A stretch of DNA of 64,000 bases from an uncultured Opitutales bacterium (GTDB lineage: Bacteria; Verrucomicrobiota; Verrucomicrobiia; Opitutales; Intestinicryptomonadaceae). The stretch covers positions 1 to 64,000 of the forward strand of contig URAK01000004.1 in assembly GCA_900545705.1 (NCBI GenBank), written 5' to 3'. Shown in pieces: positions 1 to 8,530 of this stretch. Each line of letters begins with the position of its first letter. Within the stretch, counting starts at the first letter, position 1. Under the pieces are notes generated by a model. The model did not search any database. It saw nothing but the letters and a program-made list of their open reading frames with translations, and was not told the DNA's origin. A program made the translations under genes and the position numbers.

Positions 1-106
1 GGGGGGGGGGGACGCCTCATCCGCCTGTGAAGATTACCCAGAAGGCCGCTTTCGCAAAAAACTATCGGCGGCCCCGCGCGCGCCTGATTAATTCGCGCCT
101 ACAAAT

Positions 107-649
107 TTATAGGGAATCAGGAGAGATTGTATCGGCGTCTTTCCAGAGCGACTCTATTCCGTACAATCCTCTCTGCTCTGGAAGGAATATGTGCGCCATG
201 AAGTCAAATCCATCAACAACTATCCAGCCGCTGCCGTCGTTGTATTCGCGCCTGATTTCCTTTACTCCCAAATCTTTCAGGGTTTTATCGAGCTCCGAGG
301 CGAGCGCGCGCATATGGGGGTCGCTCGTGGCGGTCGCGATAATAAAATAGTTGGTGATTGGCGATTTCCCGCGCACGTCCAAAATCTTAATATCTTCCGC
401 TTTTTTGTCGTCGAGAGCTGTCCAGCATTTTTTAAGTATTTCAAGTGTCGGGTCTATCTTTTTAGCCGAAGTTCTCGCGGCGGGCTTCTTAGCTTTGGGC
501 ATTTTAGGGGTTGCGGCGGCTTTTTTAGGGGCTGTCGCCTTCTTCGCTACCGTCTTTTTCGTAGCAGCTGACTTGACCGCAGAAGGAGTTTTTTTTGCCG
601 CTGTTTTTTTCGCGGGCGTTTTGGAGGTCGTTTTCTTTGTCTTTTCCAT
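107..649 (-). CDS. rsfS: Ribosomal silencing factor RsfS with basic N-terminal tail
   Basis: RsfS (Iojap family) binds ribosomal protein uL14 and blocks subunit joining when nutrients are scarce. Residues about 66-172 form the family domain, seen in DVRGKSPITNYFIIATATSD (91-110) and the later stretches DGSGWIVVDG and HIFLPEQRGLYG. The usual protein is about 105-130 residues; this one is 180 because residues 1-64 are a low-complexity Lys/Ala/Thr/Pro tail resembling histone H1 C-termini, probably disordered and nucleic-acid binding. The gene follows nadD with a 2-base gap, the common nadD-rsfS operon order. The ATG used is the only one that fits this spacing. Domain assignment is sure; the role of the tail is unknown. 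Confidence 0.93.
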   Translation of the reverse strand: MEKTKKTTSKTPAKKTAAKKTPSAVKSAATKKTVAKKATAPKKAAATPKMPKAKKPAARTSAKKIDPTLEILKKCWTALDDKKAEDIKILDVRGKSPITNYFIIATATSDPHMRALASELDKTLKDLGVKEIRREYNDGSGWIVVDGFDFMAHIFLPEQRGLYGIESLWKDADTISPDSL

Positions 650-651
650 AC

Positions 652-1233
652 TCAGATATATAGTTTATTTTTTAAAATGTAGTCGAGGACGTTTGGATTT
701 ATGTCAAGATTGCGGGTATCGCCGTTTTTCAGCTTACGGCGCAATGAGGTTGACGATATGTCGATGGGGTCGAAGTCTATTGGCTCTATCCGGGCGCACT
801 CGGGGGCGTCGGAAAAATCTCCGGAACAGCCGCCGCGGCGGGCGCAGGCAAATTTTGCAAGTTTGCAAAATTCTTCGATATTGCGCCACTTTGAAAGTTT
901 TTGCAGGTGGTCGGAGCCTATAATCCAATATATTTCGGCGTCGGGATATATTTTTAAAAGTTCGCGGACAGTGTCTATCGAATAGCTTATGCCGTCCCTC
1001 TTTATTTCAATATCGCTTATTTCGTACGGAAATTTTACGGATTGGAGGGCTATTTTTAGCATTTCCACGCGCTGTTGGCAGGTCGCGGCGGGCGGGCCGT
1101 CTTTCAGGGCAGCGCAGCGCGCTGGCATGAAAATCATCAAGTCGAGCCCAAGCTGTTTGACCGCGCTTTCTGCAAGGGATATGTGCGCATTGTGGACGGG
1201 ATCGAAACTCCCTCCCAATATCCCTATGCGCAT
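652..1233 (-). CDS. nadD: Nicotinate-nucleotide adenylyltransferase
   Basis: Transfers AMP from ATP to nicotinate mononucleotide, making deamido-NAD in NAD synthesis; cytoplasmic. The N-terminus reads MRIGILGGSFDPVHNAH, the nucleotidyltransferase signature, and ISSTSLR near the C-terminus is the conserved ATP-site motif. The signature HxGH is HNAH here, so Gly is replaced by Ala. I chose the ATG at 1233 rather than the in-frame TTG at 1263, because the family begins at this methionine and an AAGGG stretch lies just upstream. Length of 193 residues is normal. It heads an operon with rsfS 2 bases downstream. Confidence 0.93.
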   Translation of the reverse strand: MRIGILGGSFDPVHNAHISLAESAVKQLGLDLMIFMPARCAALKDGPPAATCQQRVEMLKIALQSVKFPYEISDIEIKRDGISYSIDTVRELLKIYPDAEIYWIIGSDHLQKLSKWRNIEEFCKLAKFACARRGGCSGDFSDAPECARIEPIDFDPIDISSTSLRRKLKNGDTRNLDINPNVLDYILKNKLYI

Positions 1234-1285
1234 TCCCTTTTCGTTGTCGGAGATTTTTCCCAAATTTTTATAAAAATTTTTATTT

Positions 1286-1381
1286 TTATTTGAACGATTG
1301 GCCGACTATGTCGTCATAATCGACAGTAAGTTTTGTAGTTTGCAGTTTTGGTGCGCCGCCCGGGTCTTCCGCGCGGCGCAT
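1286..1381 (-). CDS. Possible 31-residue protein between cydB and nadD
   Basis: A short frame opens at an ATG after an A-run and ends 52 bases upstream of nadD's ATG. Its product begins MRRAEDPGGAP and ends in an acidic and hydrophobic stretch, VDYDDIVGQSF. Codon choice resembles real genes nearby. The same frame stays open upstream to 1477, overlapping the end of cydB. There is no ribosome site that I can see and I recognise no family, so it may be chance or part of the nadD leader. Confidence 0.25.
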   Translation of the reverse strand: MRRAEDPGGAPKLQTTKLTVDYDDIVGQSFK

Positions 1382-1427
1382 TTTTTTTGCAAATAAATGC
1401 GGACAGGGCATGGTAAAATGACATTTA

Positions 1428-2441
1428 TTACCGGCTTTCGTTCCCGATTTTATCCGAGCGGAACACCCTCCACGCATAGATATTGTAGGCGAGCGCCAGC
1501 GGGACTCCCACCCCCGCTACTACGAGCATTATTGAAAGGGTTGTGGGGCTTGAGGCCGCCGCGGATATATCGAGCCCCGCATTCACGGTTTCCGCAGGGA
1601 TTATAAACGGGTAAGAAACCATGCAGTGGGTTGCTATTGCAAGCAGCGCAAACAGGGCGTCGAGCGCAAATGCAGACTTAAACTTTGAGCGCCTTGCAAA
1701 TCGCGCCGAGGCCGACAGGCAGACGTATGAAATCAAAATTCCAAAAGCCGCGTGCGGCAAACATTGCGGGGTTTGGCGCAGTTTCATAAGCAAAACGACC
1801 GCATAGATGATAAATACGCACATTAAAACCGCTTGGAGTATTTTTGAGAGCTTTTTTAAGCTTGAAGCATAATCGTCGTCCCCCGCGCGCACCGCGAGGA
1901 ATATGGATCCGTATGCCGCGAAGAACGCCGCGTACAAGACGCCTGCGCAAATGCTTAGAGGTGTAAAGAGGCGCAGAAAGCCGTCCCAAAATCCGTCGTA
2001 TGGAACGAATAGCCTTCCGTCGAAAACCGCCCCGAGCGCAACTCCGGCAAGCATCGCCGAAAGAAGGCTCGAAATAAATACGATTCCCCCCCAAAACTTT
2101 CTCCATTTCTGGTTGTTTTCGAGGTGGTAAAATTCAATGCCGACAACCCTGAGCACGAGCAGCAAAAGAAGGATAATCACCGGCGTGTACATCAGCGAGA
2201 GCATCTGCGAATATGCCCGCGGAAATGCCGCAAACAAGGCGCCGCCCGCAGTTATGAGCCAAACTTGGTTGGCGTCCCAAAACGGGGCAATAGACCTAAT
2301 AGTAAAATCCCTGCGGTTGGCTTCGGTTGAAACCCCAAGGGAAATTCCCGCGCCAAAGTCGAATCCGCCGGTTATCGTAAACATTCCGAGCAGCACCCCG
2401 ACGAGCACAAACCAAACAGTTTCTAAAAATGAGATGTCCAT
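1428..2441 (-). CDS. cydB: Cytochrome bd oxidase subunit II
   Basis: CydB is the haem-free membrane subunit of cytochrome bd quinol oxidase, which reduces O2 at very low concentrations. The 337-residue protein has about eight hydrophobic segments and starts MDISFLETVWFVLVGVLLGM, close to the family N-terminus. A later stretch, SIAPFWDANQVWLITAGGAL (about 50-69), is the conserved CydB motif. Its start lies 8 bases after the cydA stop on the same strand, so the two are cotranscribed. No cydX-like small subunit is evident nor cydCD in this window. Confidence 0.95.
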   Translation of the reverse strand: MDISFLETVWFVLVGVLLGMFTITGGFDFGAGISLGVSTEANRRDFTIRSIAPFWDANQVWLITAGGALFAAFPRAYSQMLSLMYTPVIILLLLLVLRVVGIEFYHLENNQKWRKFWGGIVFISSLLSAMLAGVALGAVFDGRLFVPYDGFWDGFLRLFTPLSICAGVLYAAFFAAYGSIFLAVRAGDDDYASSLKKLSKILQAVLMCVFIIYAVVLLMKLRQTPQCLPHAAFGILISYVCLSASARFARRSKFKSAFALDALFALLAIATHCMVSYPFIIPAETVNAGLDISAAASSPTTLSIMLVVAGVGVPLALAYNIYAWRVFRSDKIGNESR

Positions 2442-2449
2442 ACTGAAGC

Positions 2450-3913
2450 CTAATACGTGTTGCCGGCGTCATCGGCGCCGTTTTTGACTTTCTTGAAAAA
2501 TGCGTAGAGAAAGACCGCCGAGATTATCGTAAACAATATCGTAAATGCCGCTATCGAGAAAATTATCTCGCCCGCCGAGGCGGAGGTGGTGGCGGCGTCC
2601 GAGGTTTTTAGTATATGCCATACAATCCACGGTTGGCGGCCGACTTCCGCGGCGGCCCAACCGACTTGGCTCGCGGCTATGGGGAGTATCGCAGACGGAA
2701 TACAGCACAGGTAAAAAGCCTTCGTAAATTTAGAGTCGGAAAACAGCCCTCCCGAGAGCCACAAATAAAACCCCCAAGCTATCAGCGCGCACATTGCCGC
2801 CCCGAGAAATACCATTGTCCTGAACGCATGGAAGCTGAATCCCACCGGCGCCCAATATTCGGGCCTTATTTTTTCCAGTTCCGATTTAGACGCTCCTGGA
2901 TAAATTTTTAGCAGAAATTCGTCTGTCGGCAGATCTTCCAATCCGTAAACTCTCGCTTTGGTGGAGCCGAATGCAAGGTAGCTCAGAAGCCCGCCTAGTT
3001 TTATCCCGCGAACTTCTCTATTTTGGGTATCGACAATTCCGGTGAGCCACAGAGGCGCGTTTTCCTCCGTGCGGAAATGGCCCTCGAAAGCGGCGAGTTT
3101 TTCGGGCTGGTTTACGGCGAGCCCCTGCGCGCTTGAGTGCCCCGTGAGAAACATTGCCCCTGCCGATACTGCCGCGAACGACAATGCTATTTTTGCGCAG
3201 GATTTTGCAAAATCTGTGCGTTTGCGCACGATGTAGTACGCGCATATCCCGAGCCCAAGGAATGCGCCGCACAGCCAGCATGCGGCTATCGTGTGCGTAA
3301 TGCGGTCTATGCACGATGGGTTGGTGCAGAGCTCCCAAAAACTTGTGATTACCGCCTTGGTACTGGATATTTGTTCGCCTGTGGGAACGCTGCCTTGCGG
3401 CAGTATCGACACCGCGAGTGTCGCGGGATCTGTGTATTGGAGGGCGAATCCTTCGGGCGTCTGCATGAAGGAATTTGCTATAAGAATCCATATCGCGCTC
3501 AAATGGCTGCCTACGCAAACCATAACTGTCGAGAAGAAATGCGCCTTTTTGCCGACTCTGTTCCAGCCCCATAGGGATATCGCAAGAAATGTCGATTCCA
3601 TAAAGAAGGCGAATACCGCCTCGATTGCGAGCGGGCTTCCAAATACGTCTCCAACGAAAGTTGAGTATATCGGCCAGTTAGTTCCGAATTGGAACACCAT
3701 CACAATTCCTGTGACGACACCTACGGCGAATATCATTCCAAAAAGTTTTAGGAAAAATTTTGCGGCATTTAAGTATTTTATATTTCCTGTCTTAAGCCAC
3801 ATTGCCTCAACGGCTACTATGTACAGGGAAAATCCTATTGAAATCGGCGGGAACAAAAAATGAAAACACGCTGTCAGCGCGAATTGAAGCCTGCTTAATA
3901 TCTCGACGTCCAT
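2450..3913 (-). CDS. cydA: Cytochrome bd oxidase subunit I
   Basis: CydA carries haems b558, b595 and d and oxidises quinol. The 487-residue protein starts MDVEILSRLQFALTACFHF; His18 matches the b595 ligand, Glu98 and Glu106 match the conserved haem and proton-channel glutamates of E. coli (99 and 107), and GRQPW near the C-terminus is the family hallmark. The frame is open for another 137 codons upstream, but that stretch is antisense to the kinase gene; the family start is the ATG at 3913, with AAAGGA about 11 bases before it. Length suggests a short Q-loop. With pflBA elsewhere in the window it fits a microaerobic or nanaerobic life. Confidence 0.96.
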   Translation of the reverse strand: MDVEILSRLQFALTACFHFLFPPISIGFSLYIVAVEAMWLKTGNIKYLNAAKFFLKLFGMIFAVGVVTGIVMVFQFGTNWPIYSTFVGDVFGSPLAIEAVFAFFMESTFLAISLWGWNRVGKKAHFFSTVMVCVGSHLSAIWILIANSFMQTPEGFALQYTDPATLAVSILPQGSVPTGEQISSTKAVITSFWELCTNPSCIDRITHTIAACWLCGAFLGLGICAYYIVRKRTDFAKSCAKIALSFAAVSAGAMFLTGHSSAQGLAVNQPEKLAAFEGHFRTEENAPLWLTGIVDTQNREVRGIKLGGLLSYLAFGSTKARVYGLEDLPTDEFLLKIYPGASKSELEKIRPEYWAPVGFSFHAFRTMVFLGAAMCALIAWGFYLWLSGGLFSDSKFTKAFYLCCIPSAILPIAASQVGWAAAEVGRQPWIVWHILKTSDAATTSASAGEIIFSIAAFTILFTIISAVFLYAFFKKVKNGADDAGNTY

Positions 3914-4012
3914 GTGGTTTAGTTTCCTTTTTTTATAAAAAAGTTCAACTTTTAATTTGTGATTTTCCCAAAAACATGCAATCTTGACGGTTTTAGAACT
4001 GGTAAAGCTTTT

Positions 4013-4960
4013 ATGAAATACGCAATCGGAATAGACATAGGCGGCACGAACACAAAACTTGGCGCCGTCGACGACAAGGGAACAGTCCTCAAACGCCACG
4101 AATTTAAAACAACGGATTACGATAACTTTGCCTCGTACATGGAGGGGCTTGAACGTGCAATATCGTTCCTGACTGCCGATACGGACGGCGAGTGCCTCGG
4201 CGTCGGCATAGGCGCGCCCAACGGGAATTATTATAAAGGGACTATCGACTACGCCCCGAACCTCCCATTCGGAAGGTGCGCGCCGATTGTCGAAACATTG
4301 CGCATGGCAATAGGATACGAGCATATCTACCTAAGCAATGACGCCAACGCCGCGGCTCTTGGCGAAAAAATTTACGGCGGCGGGCGGAATCTCGACCACT
4401 TTATTGTTATAACTCTCGGCACGGGGCTTGGCTCCGGCATAATTATAGACGGAAAATTGCTTTTAGGCGCGGACGGCTTTGCCGGAGAACTCGGGCACGT
4501 GTGCGCTGTCGTAAACGGAAGAGTGTGCGGCTGCGGGAAGAGAGGGTGCCTCGAAACTTACGCGTCAGCCACCGGAATAAAGCGCACTTACCTCGAGATG
4601 GTTGCAAAATACAACGGGCAGTCGACGGCGGCAAACGTCCCGTGGAGCGAGCTTGACGCAAAAGTAATCGAAGACGCGGCGAGGGCGGGCGACATCGCCG
4701 CCGCCGAAACATATCAAATAACGGGCAATATCTTGGGCAGGTGCTTGGCGGATTTCATACATTTTTCGCGTCCATCTTCAATTTTCCTGTTTGGGGGCCC
4801 TGTAAAGAGCGGAGACTTGCTGCTCGTCCCGACAAGGGAGTCGATGGAGAAGAATCTGATGCCGGTTTTCAGGAACAAAGTAAAGCTTATGCCTTCAGAG
4901 CTTCCCGCGAGCGACGCCGCAATTTTAGGGGCGTCGGCACTTGTCTGGTCGGCGTTGTAA
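4013..4960 (+). CDS. ROK-family sugar kinase (glucokinase-like)
   Basis: Phosphorylates a hexose, probably glucose or N-acetyl sugar, with ATP. The N-terminus MKYAIGIDIGGTNTK holds the phosphate-binding DxGGT motif, and VCGCGKRGCLETYAS is the ROK zinc site with its cysteines. At 315 residues it is a kinase without the DNA-binding domain found in ROK repressors. I chose the ATG at 4013 because the family begins there; the frame is open back to 3959. It is divergent from cydA, sharing a 99-base promoter gap, and is followed by a perfect 14-bp inverted repeat. Substrate cannot be told from sequence. Confidence 0.88.
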   Translation: MKYAIGIDIGGTNTKLGAVDDKGTVLKRHEFKTTDYDNFASYMEGLERAISFLTADTDGECLGVGIGAPNGNYYKGTIDYAPNLPFGRCAPIVETLRMAIGYEHIYLSNDANAAALGEKIYGGGRNLDHFIVITLGTGLGSGIIIDGKLLLGADGFAGELGHVCAVVNGRVCGCGKRGCLETYASATGIKRTYLEMVAKYNGQSTAANVPWSELDAKVIEDAARAGDIAAAETYQITGNILGRCLADFIHFSRPSSIFLFGGPVKSGDLLLVPTRESMEKNLMPVFRNKVKLMPSELPASDAAILGASALVWSAL

Positions 4961-4968
4961 TTTTGATT

Positions 4969-5002
4969 GCCAATGCGCAAAATCTATGTTTTGCGCATTG
5001 GC
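4969..5002 (+). repeat. Perfect 14-bp inverted repeat after the ROK kinase gene
   Basis: GCCAATGCGCAAAA and its exact complement flank a 6-base loop, starting 8 bases after the kinase stop. There is no run of T on either side, so this is either a U-less terminator, an mRNA-end stabiliser or a repeat element. Confidence 0.6.
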
Positions 5003-5808
5003 GTTGCATAGTTGCATAGGGTTAGTTTATGGGAGATTTAAGCGTCAAGCGCTCGATTTCTCCTGTAATTAACGCTTTTTATGAGTGGAGCGTATGCATA
5101 AGGATAATGCGAGATGGCAGCGCGTGGGGCTTGGCATTTTTGGCAATTATGCACGTGAGCGCAGATAAACTTGTGAAGGGTTAATTCCAAAAAGGCTGGA
5201 TTTTTCAAGAGCTTGCACTCTGATATAAGAAAAAATTCTGGCGCGCTCTAATCGTAGGGAGAACTTTTGTATGCCGCCGATAGTGCGGGGTAAAAGTTGC
5301 GCGCATTATGTGTTTTGTCGGGATACACAATAAAATTCTTTTTGCGGGTGGTAAAAGGTAAAATTTATGCTGCAAGAACTATGCAGACTGCATATTTTAC
5401 GAGAGCAGAATAAGGACGTAATCTAATGGTAAAAATCCCAAAAACGAATTTGCCATAATGCTTTTCAGCAAATTTCCGCCCATTGCTCTGGCGCGGAAAA
5501 AATCAGAAATATTTTTCAATAAAAAACCAGCGGTTTAAAATGCTCGGGTTTTGATTAGATTATGCGCTGAAAAAAATCCGTATGCGGGCGGAAAGTCAAT
5601 AAATCTTCGTAGAGCCAAAAAGTGCCGCTGTGTATTCTTCTGTTAATGCCGCGCAATTTTTTATAAGCGCGGGCAAAAATAAATCTCCGCAATCCGCGCG
5701 CAACTTCAAAAGCACTGGGGGATTCCCTTATATCTCTCGAGCTATGCTTAAGATAGTTGCGGTTTTTTGTACTGCGCTAATTAAAAAAAAGTTGCGTATC
5801 TAAGAAAG
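5003..5808. other. Long AT-rich intergenic region, no gene seen
   Basis: Together with its flanking hairpins this is the largest gap in the first half. I see no frame with coding character, no tRNA and no recognisable riboswitch. Structure seen: a short tandem GTTGCATA near 5004-5018 and a 7-bp plus 4-bp stem whose outer arms, GTAAAAT and ATTTTAC, lie at 5358-5364 and 5394-5400. It could hold a small RNA or decayed gene, but nothing supports a call. Confidence 0.5.
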
Positions 5809-5878
5809 GCGCGGGGAACCATAGCGAAGCGCATGAGCGCTTATGTATATTTCGCTTGTTCCCCGCGCTATTTTTTTA
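5809..5878 (+). terminator. Nested hairpin with T-tract
   Basis: GCGCGGGGAAC (5809-5819) pairs exactly with its complement (5858-5868). AGCGAA/TTCGCT and then AAGCGC/GCGCTT form nested inner stems, and a seven-T run follows. On the plus strand this is an intrinsic-terminator-like RNA, but no plus-strand gene lies directly upstream, so it may end an unseen RNA from the preceding gap. Confidence 0.55.
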
Positions 5879-5954
5879 AGAGATGCATATCCCCGGAAGG
5901 CTCAGAACTCCTCGCGGATTCCCAAAGCGCCGCTGGGCCTTTTTTTGCCCCGCG

Positions 5955-6797
5955 CTATTTTCCGTGCGCCTGAGCAAAGAATTTGGCGAAGAACAGCGCT
6001 TGGTAGTCTATGGAATTATTCCAATATTGCGCATTGTGGGCTCCCGGGCGCGATATGTAGTCGTGCGGGATATTGTAATATAAAAGCTTCTCGTGCAATT
6101 TTGCGTTTACGTCGTGGAATATGTCTGCCGTACCGCAGTCTATTATTATCTTAATGGGAGTGGCGCTTATTTTGTTGATTATGTTCATTACTGTATGCGT
6201 ATCCCAAATATCCTTGTTTTCGGCGTATGGGCCGAGGTTTTTGGCCATATTCCAGTTGTGCGGGAACGGGCGTATATCGACTCCGCCGCTCATCGAACCG
6301 CATGCGCCGAAAACGTCGGGGCGGTTGATGCCAAGCCACAAGCCTCCGTGTCCGCCCATGCTTAGCCCCGTTATCGCGCGGCCCTCGCGCGAGGGAATCG
6401 TGCGGTATTTTGAGTCTATAAGTTTTACGAGCTCGTCGGCTACATATGTTTGATAGCGTATTTCCGGATTTTTGGGGCTGTCCCAATACCATGATGTCGC
6501 GCCGTCGGGGCACACTATTATCATATTGTAAAGGCTGGCTATCCTTTGAAGGTCGGGCTTTATTCTTATCCACATCTGGTGGTTTCCGCCGAATCCGTGC
6601 AGCAAATAAAGCACGGGATAGCGCGCGTCGGCGGATTTTTCGTAGGAATCCGGCAATATTACTATGGCGGGAATGCTCTTGTTCATCGCAGCACTCGGAG
6701 CGTCAATTTCCTCGACGTTCGCAGCATACGCAAATCCGATCGCCATAAACACCGCGCACGCGATTGCCGCCATTTTTAGAGTCAACAGTTTTTTCAT
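5955..6797 (-). CDS. Exported esterase, alpha/beta hydrolase (esterase D-like)
   Basis: Secreted ester hydrolase of the putative-esterase family (PF00756), often feruloyl or acetyl-xylan type in gut bacteria. A signal peptide begins MKKLLTLKMAAIACAVFMAI and ends near AYA. The nucleophile elbow is GLSMGG, the acid is in CGTAD and the histidine in GAHN, giving a complete Ser-Asp-His triad; LLHGFGG supplies the oxyanion region. The start could also be the ATG at 6812, five codons earlier; neither has a clear ribosome site. It is divergent from the antiporter gene. The substrate is not determined, and a formylglutathione hydrolase role is unlikely given export. Confidence 0.85.
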   Translation of the reverse strand: MKKLLTLKMAAIACAVFMAIGFAYAANVEEIDAPSAAMNKSIPAIVILPDSYEKSADARYPVLYLLHGFGGNHQMWIRIKPDLQRIASLYNMIIVCPDGATSWYWDSPKNPEIRYQTYVADELVKLIDSKYRTIPSREGRAITGLSMGGHGGLWLGINRPDVFGACGSMSGGVDIRPFPHNWNMAKNLGPYAENKDIWDTHTVMNIINKISATPIKIIIDCGTADIFHDVNAKLHEKLLYYNIPHDYISRPGAHNAQYWNNSIDYQALFFAKFFAQAHGK

Positions 6798-6892
6798 AAA
6801 AATTATGTACATTTTCTATTTTTGAATTACTCTTTTTTTAACGATATAAAAATAAAATATTTTTCCCAAAACAAAGGCAACAGTTTTCTACT

Positions 6893-8395
6893 ATGGTCGT
6901 GGAGCTCACAACGGAAAATATCCTCTTGATAGGGTCGGTTATGCTGATATTTAGCATAATGATTGTAAAGGCGGGATTCCGCTTCGGAGTGCCGTCATTG
7001 CTCGTATTCCTCGCGGCGGGAATGTTTATGGGCGTCGACGGATTGGGAATTTCGTTTCAGAACTATTCCACGGCGCAGTTTATCGGGATAATGTCGCTTT
7101 CAATCATACTGTTTTCGGGCGGCGTTGACACCAAGTTTTCGGACATAAGGCCTGTTCTGTTCCCTGGGGTGGTTCTGGCAACTTTCGGGGTAGTTTTTAC
7201 GGCGGTTTTCACTGGCGCATTCATATGGGCGGTGGCGTCTTTCTTCGACTTGAGCTTTACTTTCCCGCAGTCTCTGCTTTTGGCGTCGGTGATGTCTTCG
7301 ACAGACTCAGCGTCGGTATTCGCACTCTTGCGCTCCAAGGGGCTTGCATTGAAGGAGAATTTGCGCCCGCTGCTGGAGCTTGAAAGCGGAAGCAACGACC
7401 CAATGGCATTTTTGCTGGCAATGGCGACAATATCGTATATAAATGTCGGCGAATTCTCCTATTCGGGGCTTGCAGATTTTGGCATACAAATAGTGGTTGG
7501 CGCAACTATCGGGGTGCTTGCCGCTAAAATAATTGTATGGGTGGTAAACAACATAAACCTTTCAAACCAGTCTCTGTATTCCGTGTTTATGTTTGCGTGC
7601 GTGCTGTTTGTCTATTCAATCACCGACGCCCTCATGGGTAACGGATATCTTGCAGTATATCTGTCGGGGCTTGTGGTCGGGAACAGCCGAATGATCCACA
7701 GGCGCAGCATTACGCGCTTCTTCGACGATTTCAGCTGGCTGTGGCAGATTGTTATGTTCCTTACCCTCGGCCTGCTGGTAAACCCGAGCGAGCTTTTGCC
7801 TGTTGCGGGAATGGGGCTAGCGGTCGGGGTGTTCATGATACTTTTCGGGCGCCCGATGAGCGTTGCGCTCTGCCTTGCGCCTTTTCGCAAATTCTCGCGG
7901 AGCGCGGTAAACTACGTTTCGTGGGTTGGCTTGCGCGGCGCGGTGCCGATAGTGTTTGCTACCTACCTTTTAACTTACGAGGTGTCGCAGGCGCATACGA
8001 TGTTTAATATAGTGTTTTTTATAACGATACTTTCGCTTGTGGTGCAGGGAATGACAGTCACTACGATGGCTCGGCTTCTGGGTGTGGACGATAAGACGCC
8101 TGAGGACGCAACCGCTTTTGGCGTTGAATTGCCCGAGGAGATAAAGTCGGCGATGGTTGAGATAGAAGTGACTCCGGAGATACTTGCAGGAGGGGACACA
8201 CTGGCGAGCTTTAAGCTGCCTGAGCACACTCTTGTGATGATGGTCAGGCGCGGAACGTCGTTTTTCATTCCAAAGGGCGGCACCAAGCTCGACGCGGGCG
8301 ACAAGCTTTTGGTTATAAGCGACAAAGACGAAGACTTAAAATCATCTCTCGAAAAGATGGGCATAACCCAGTATATGTGGGACAGGCGGTCCTGA
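6893..8395 (+). CDS. K+/H+ antiporter, CvrA/NhaP2 type
   Basis: Cation:proton antiporter of the CPA1 family, exporting K+ or Na+ across the inner membrane. The first roughly 400 residues form 12-13 hydrophobic segments; STDSASVFALLRS and LELESGSNDPMA carry the conserved acidic residues of the transport site. Residues about 420-500 are a soluble TrkA-C-like domain, ending in GDKLLVISD, as in CvrA. The 500-residue length is somewhat shorter than E. coli NhaP2, which has an extra C-terminal domain. It stands alone, divergent from the esterase. The exact ion is not predictable. Confidence 0.87.
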   Translation: MVVELTTENILLIGSVMLIFSIMIVKAGFRFGVPSLLVFLAAGMFMGVDGLGISFQNYSTAQFIGIMSLSIILFSGGVDTKFSDIRPVLFPGVVLATFGVVFTAVFTGAFIWAVASFFDLSFTFPQSLLLASVMSSTDSASVFALLRSKGLALKENLRPLLELESGSNDPMAFLLAMATISYINVGEFSYSGLADFGIQIVVGATIGVLAAKIIVWVVNNINLSNQSLYSVFMFACVLFVYSITDALMGNGYLAVYLSGLVVGNSRMIHRRSITRFFDDFSWLWQIVMFLTLGLLVNPSELLPVAGMGLAVGVFMILFGRPMSVALCLAPFRKFSRSAVNYVSWVGLRGAVPIVFATYLLTYEVSQAHTMFNIVFFITILSLVVQGMTVTTMARLLGVDDKTPEDATAFGVELPEEIKSAMVEIEVTPEILAGGDTLASFKLPEHTLVMMVRRGTSFFIPKGGTKLDAGDKLLVISDKDEDLKSSLEKMGITQYMWDRRS

Positions 8396-8530
8396 TGGCG
8401 CGGCGCATCGGCAAATAGTTTTATTATTTTGACCGATATTTGGATTTTAATGAAATATATACCAGATTTTAGCCGGCTGCGCATAAAATGGATTGAATCA
8501 TTTTGACGCATATTTAATAGTCGCGCATAG

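Noticed and set aside
1..11. Run of 11 G at the very start
   Set aside because: It looks like an assembly or sequencing edge artefact, not a biological element.
3914..4324. 137-codon upstream extension of the cydA frame
   Set aside because: It is antisense to the ROK kinase, and CydA's family start at 3913 is clear.
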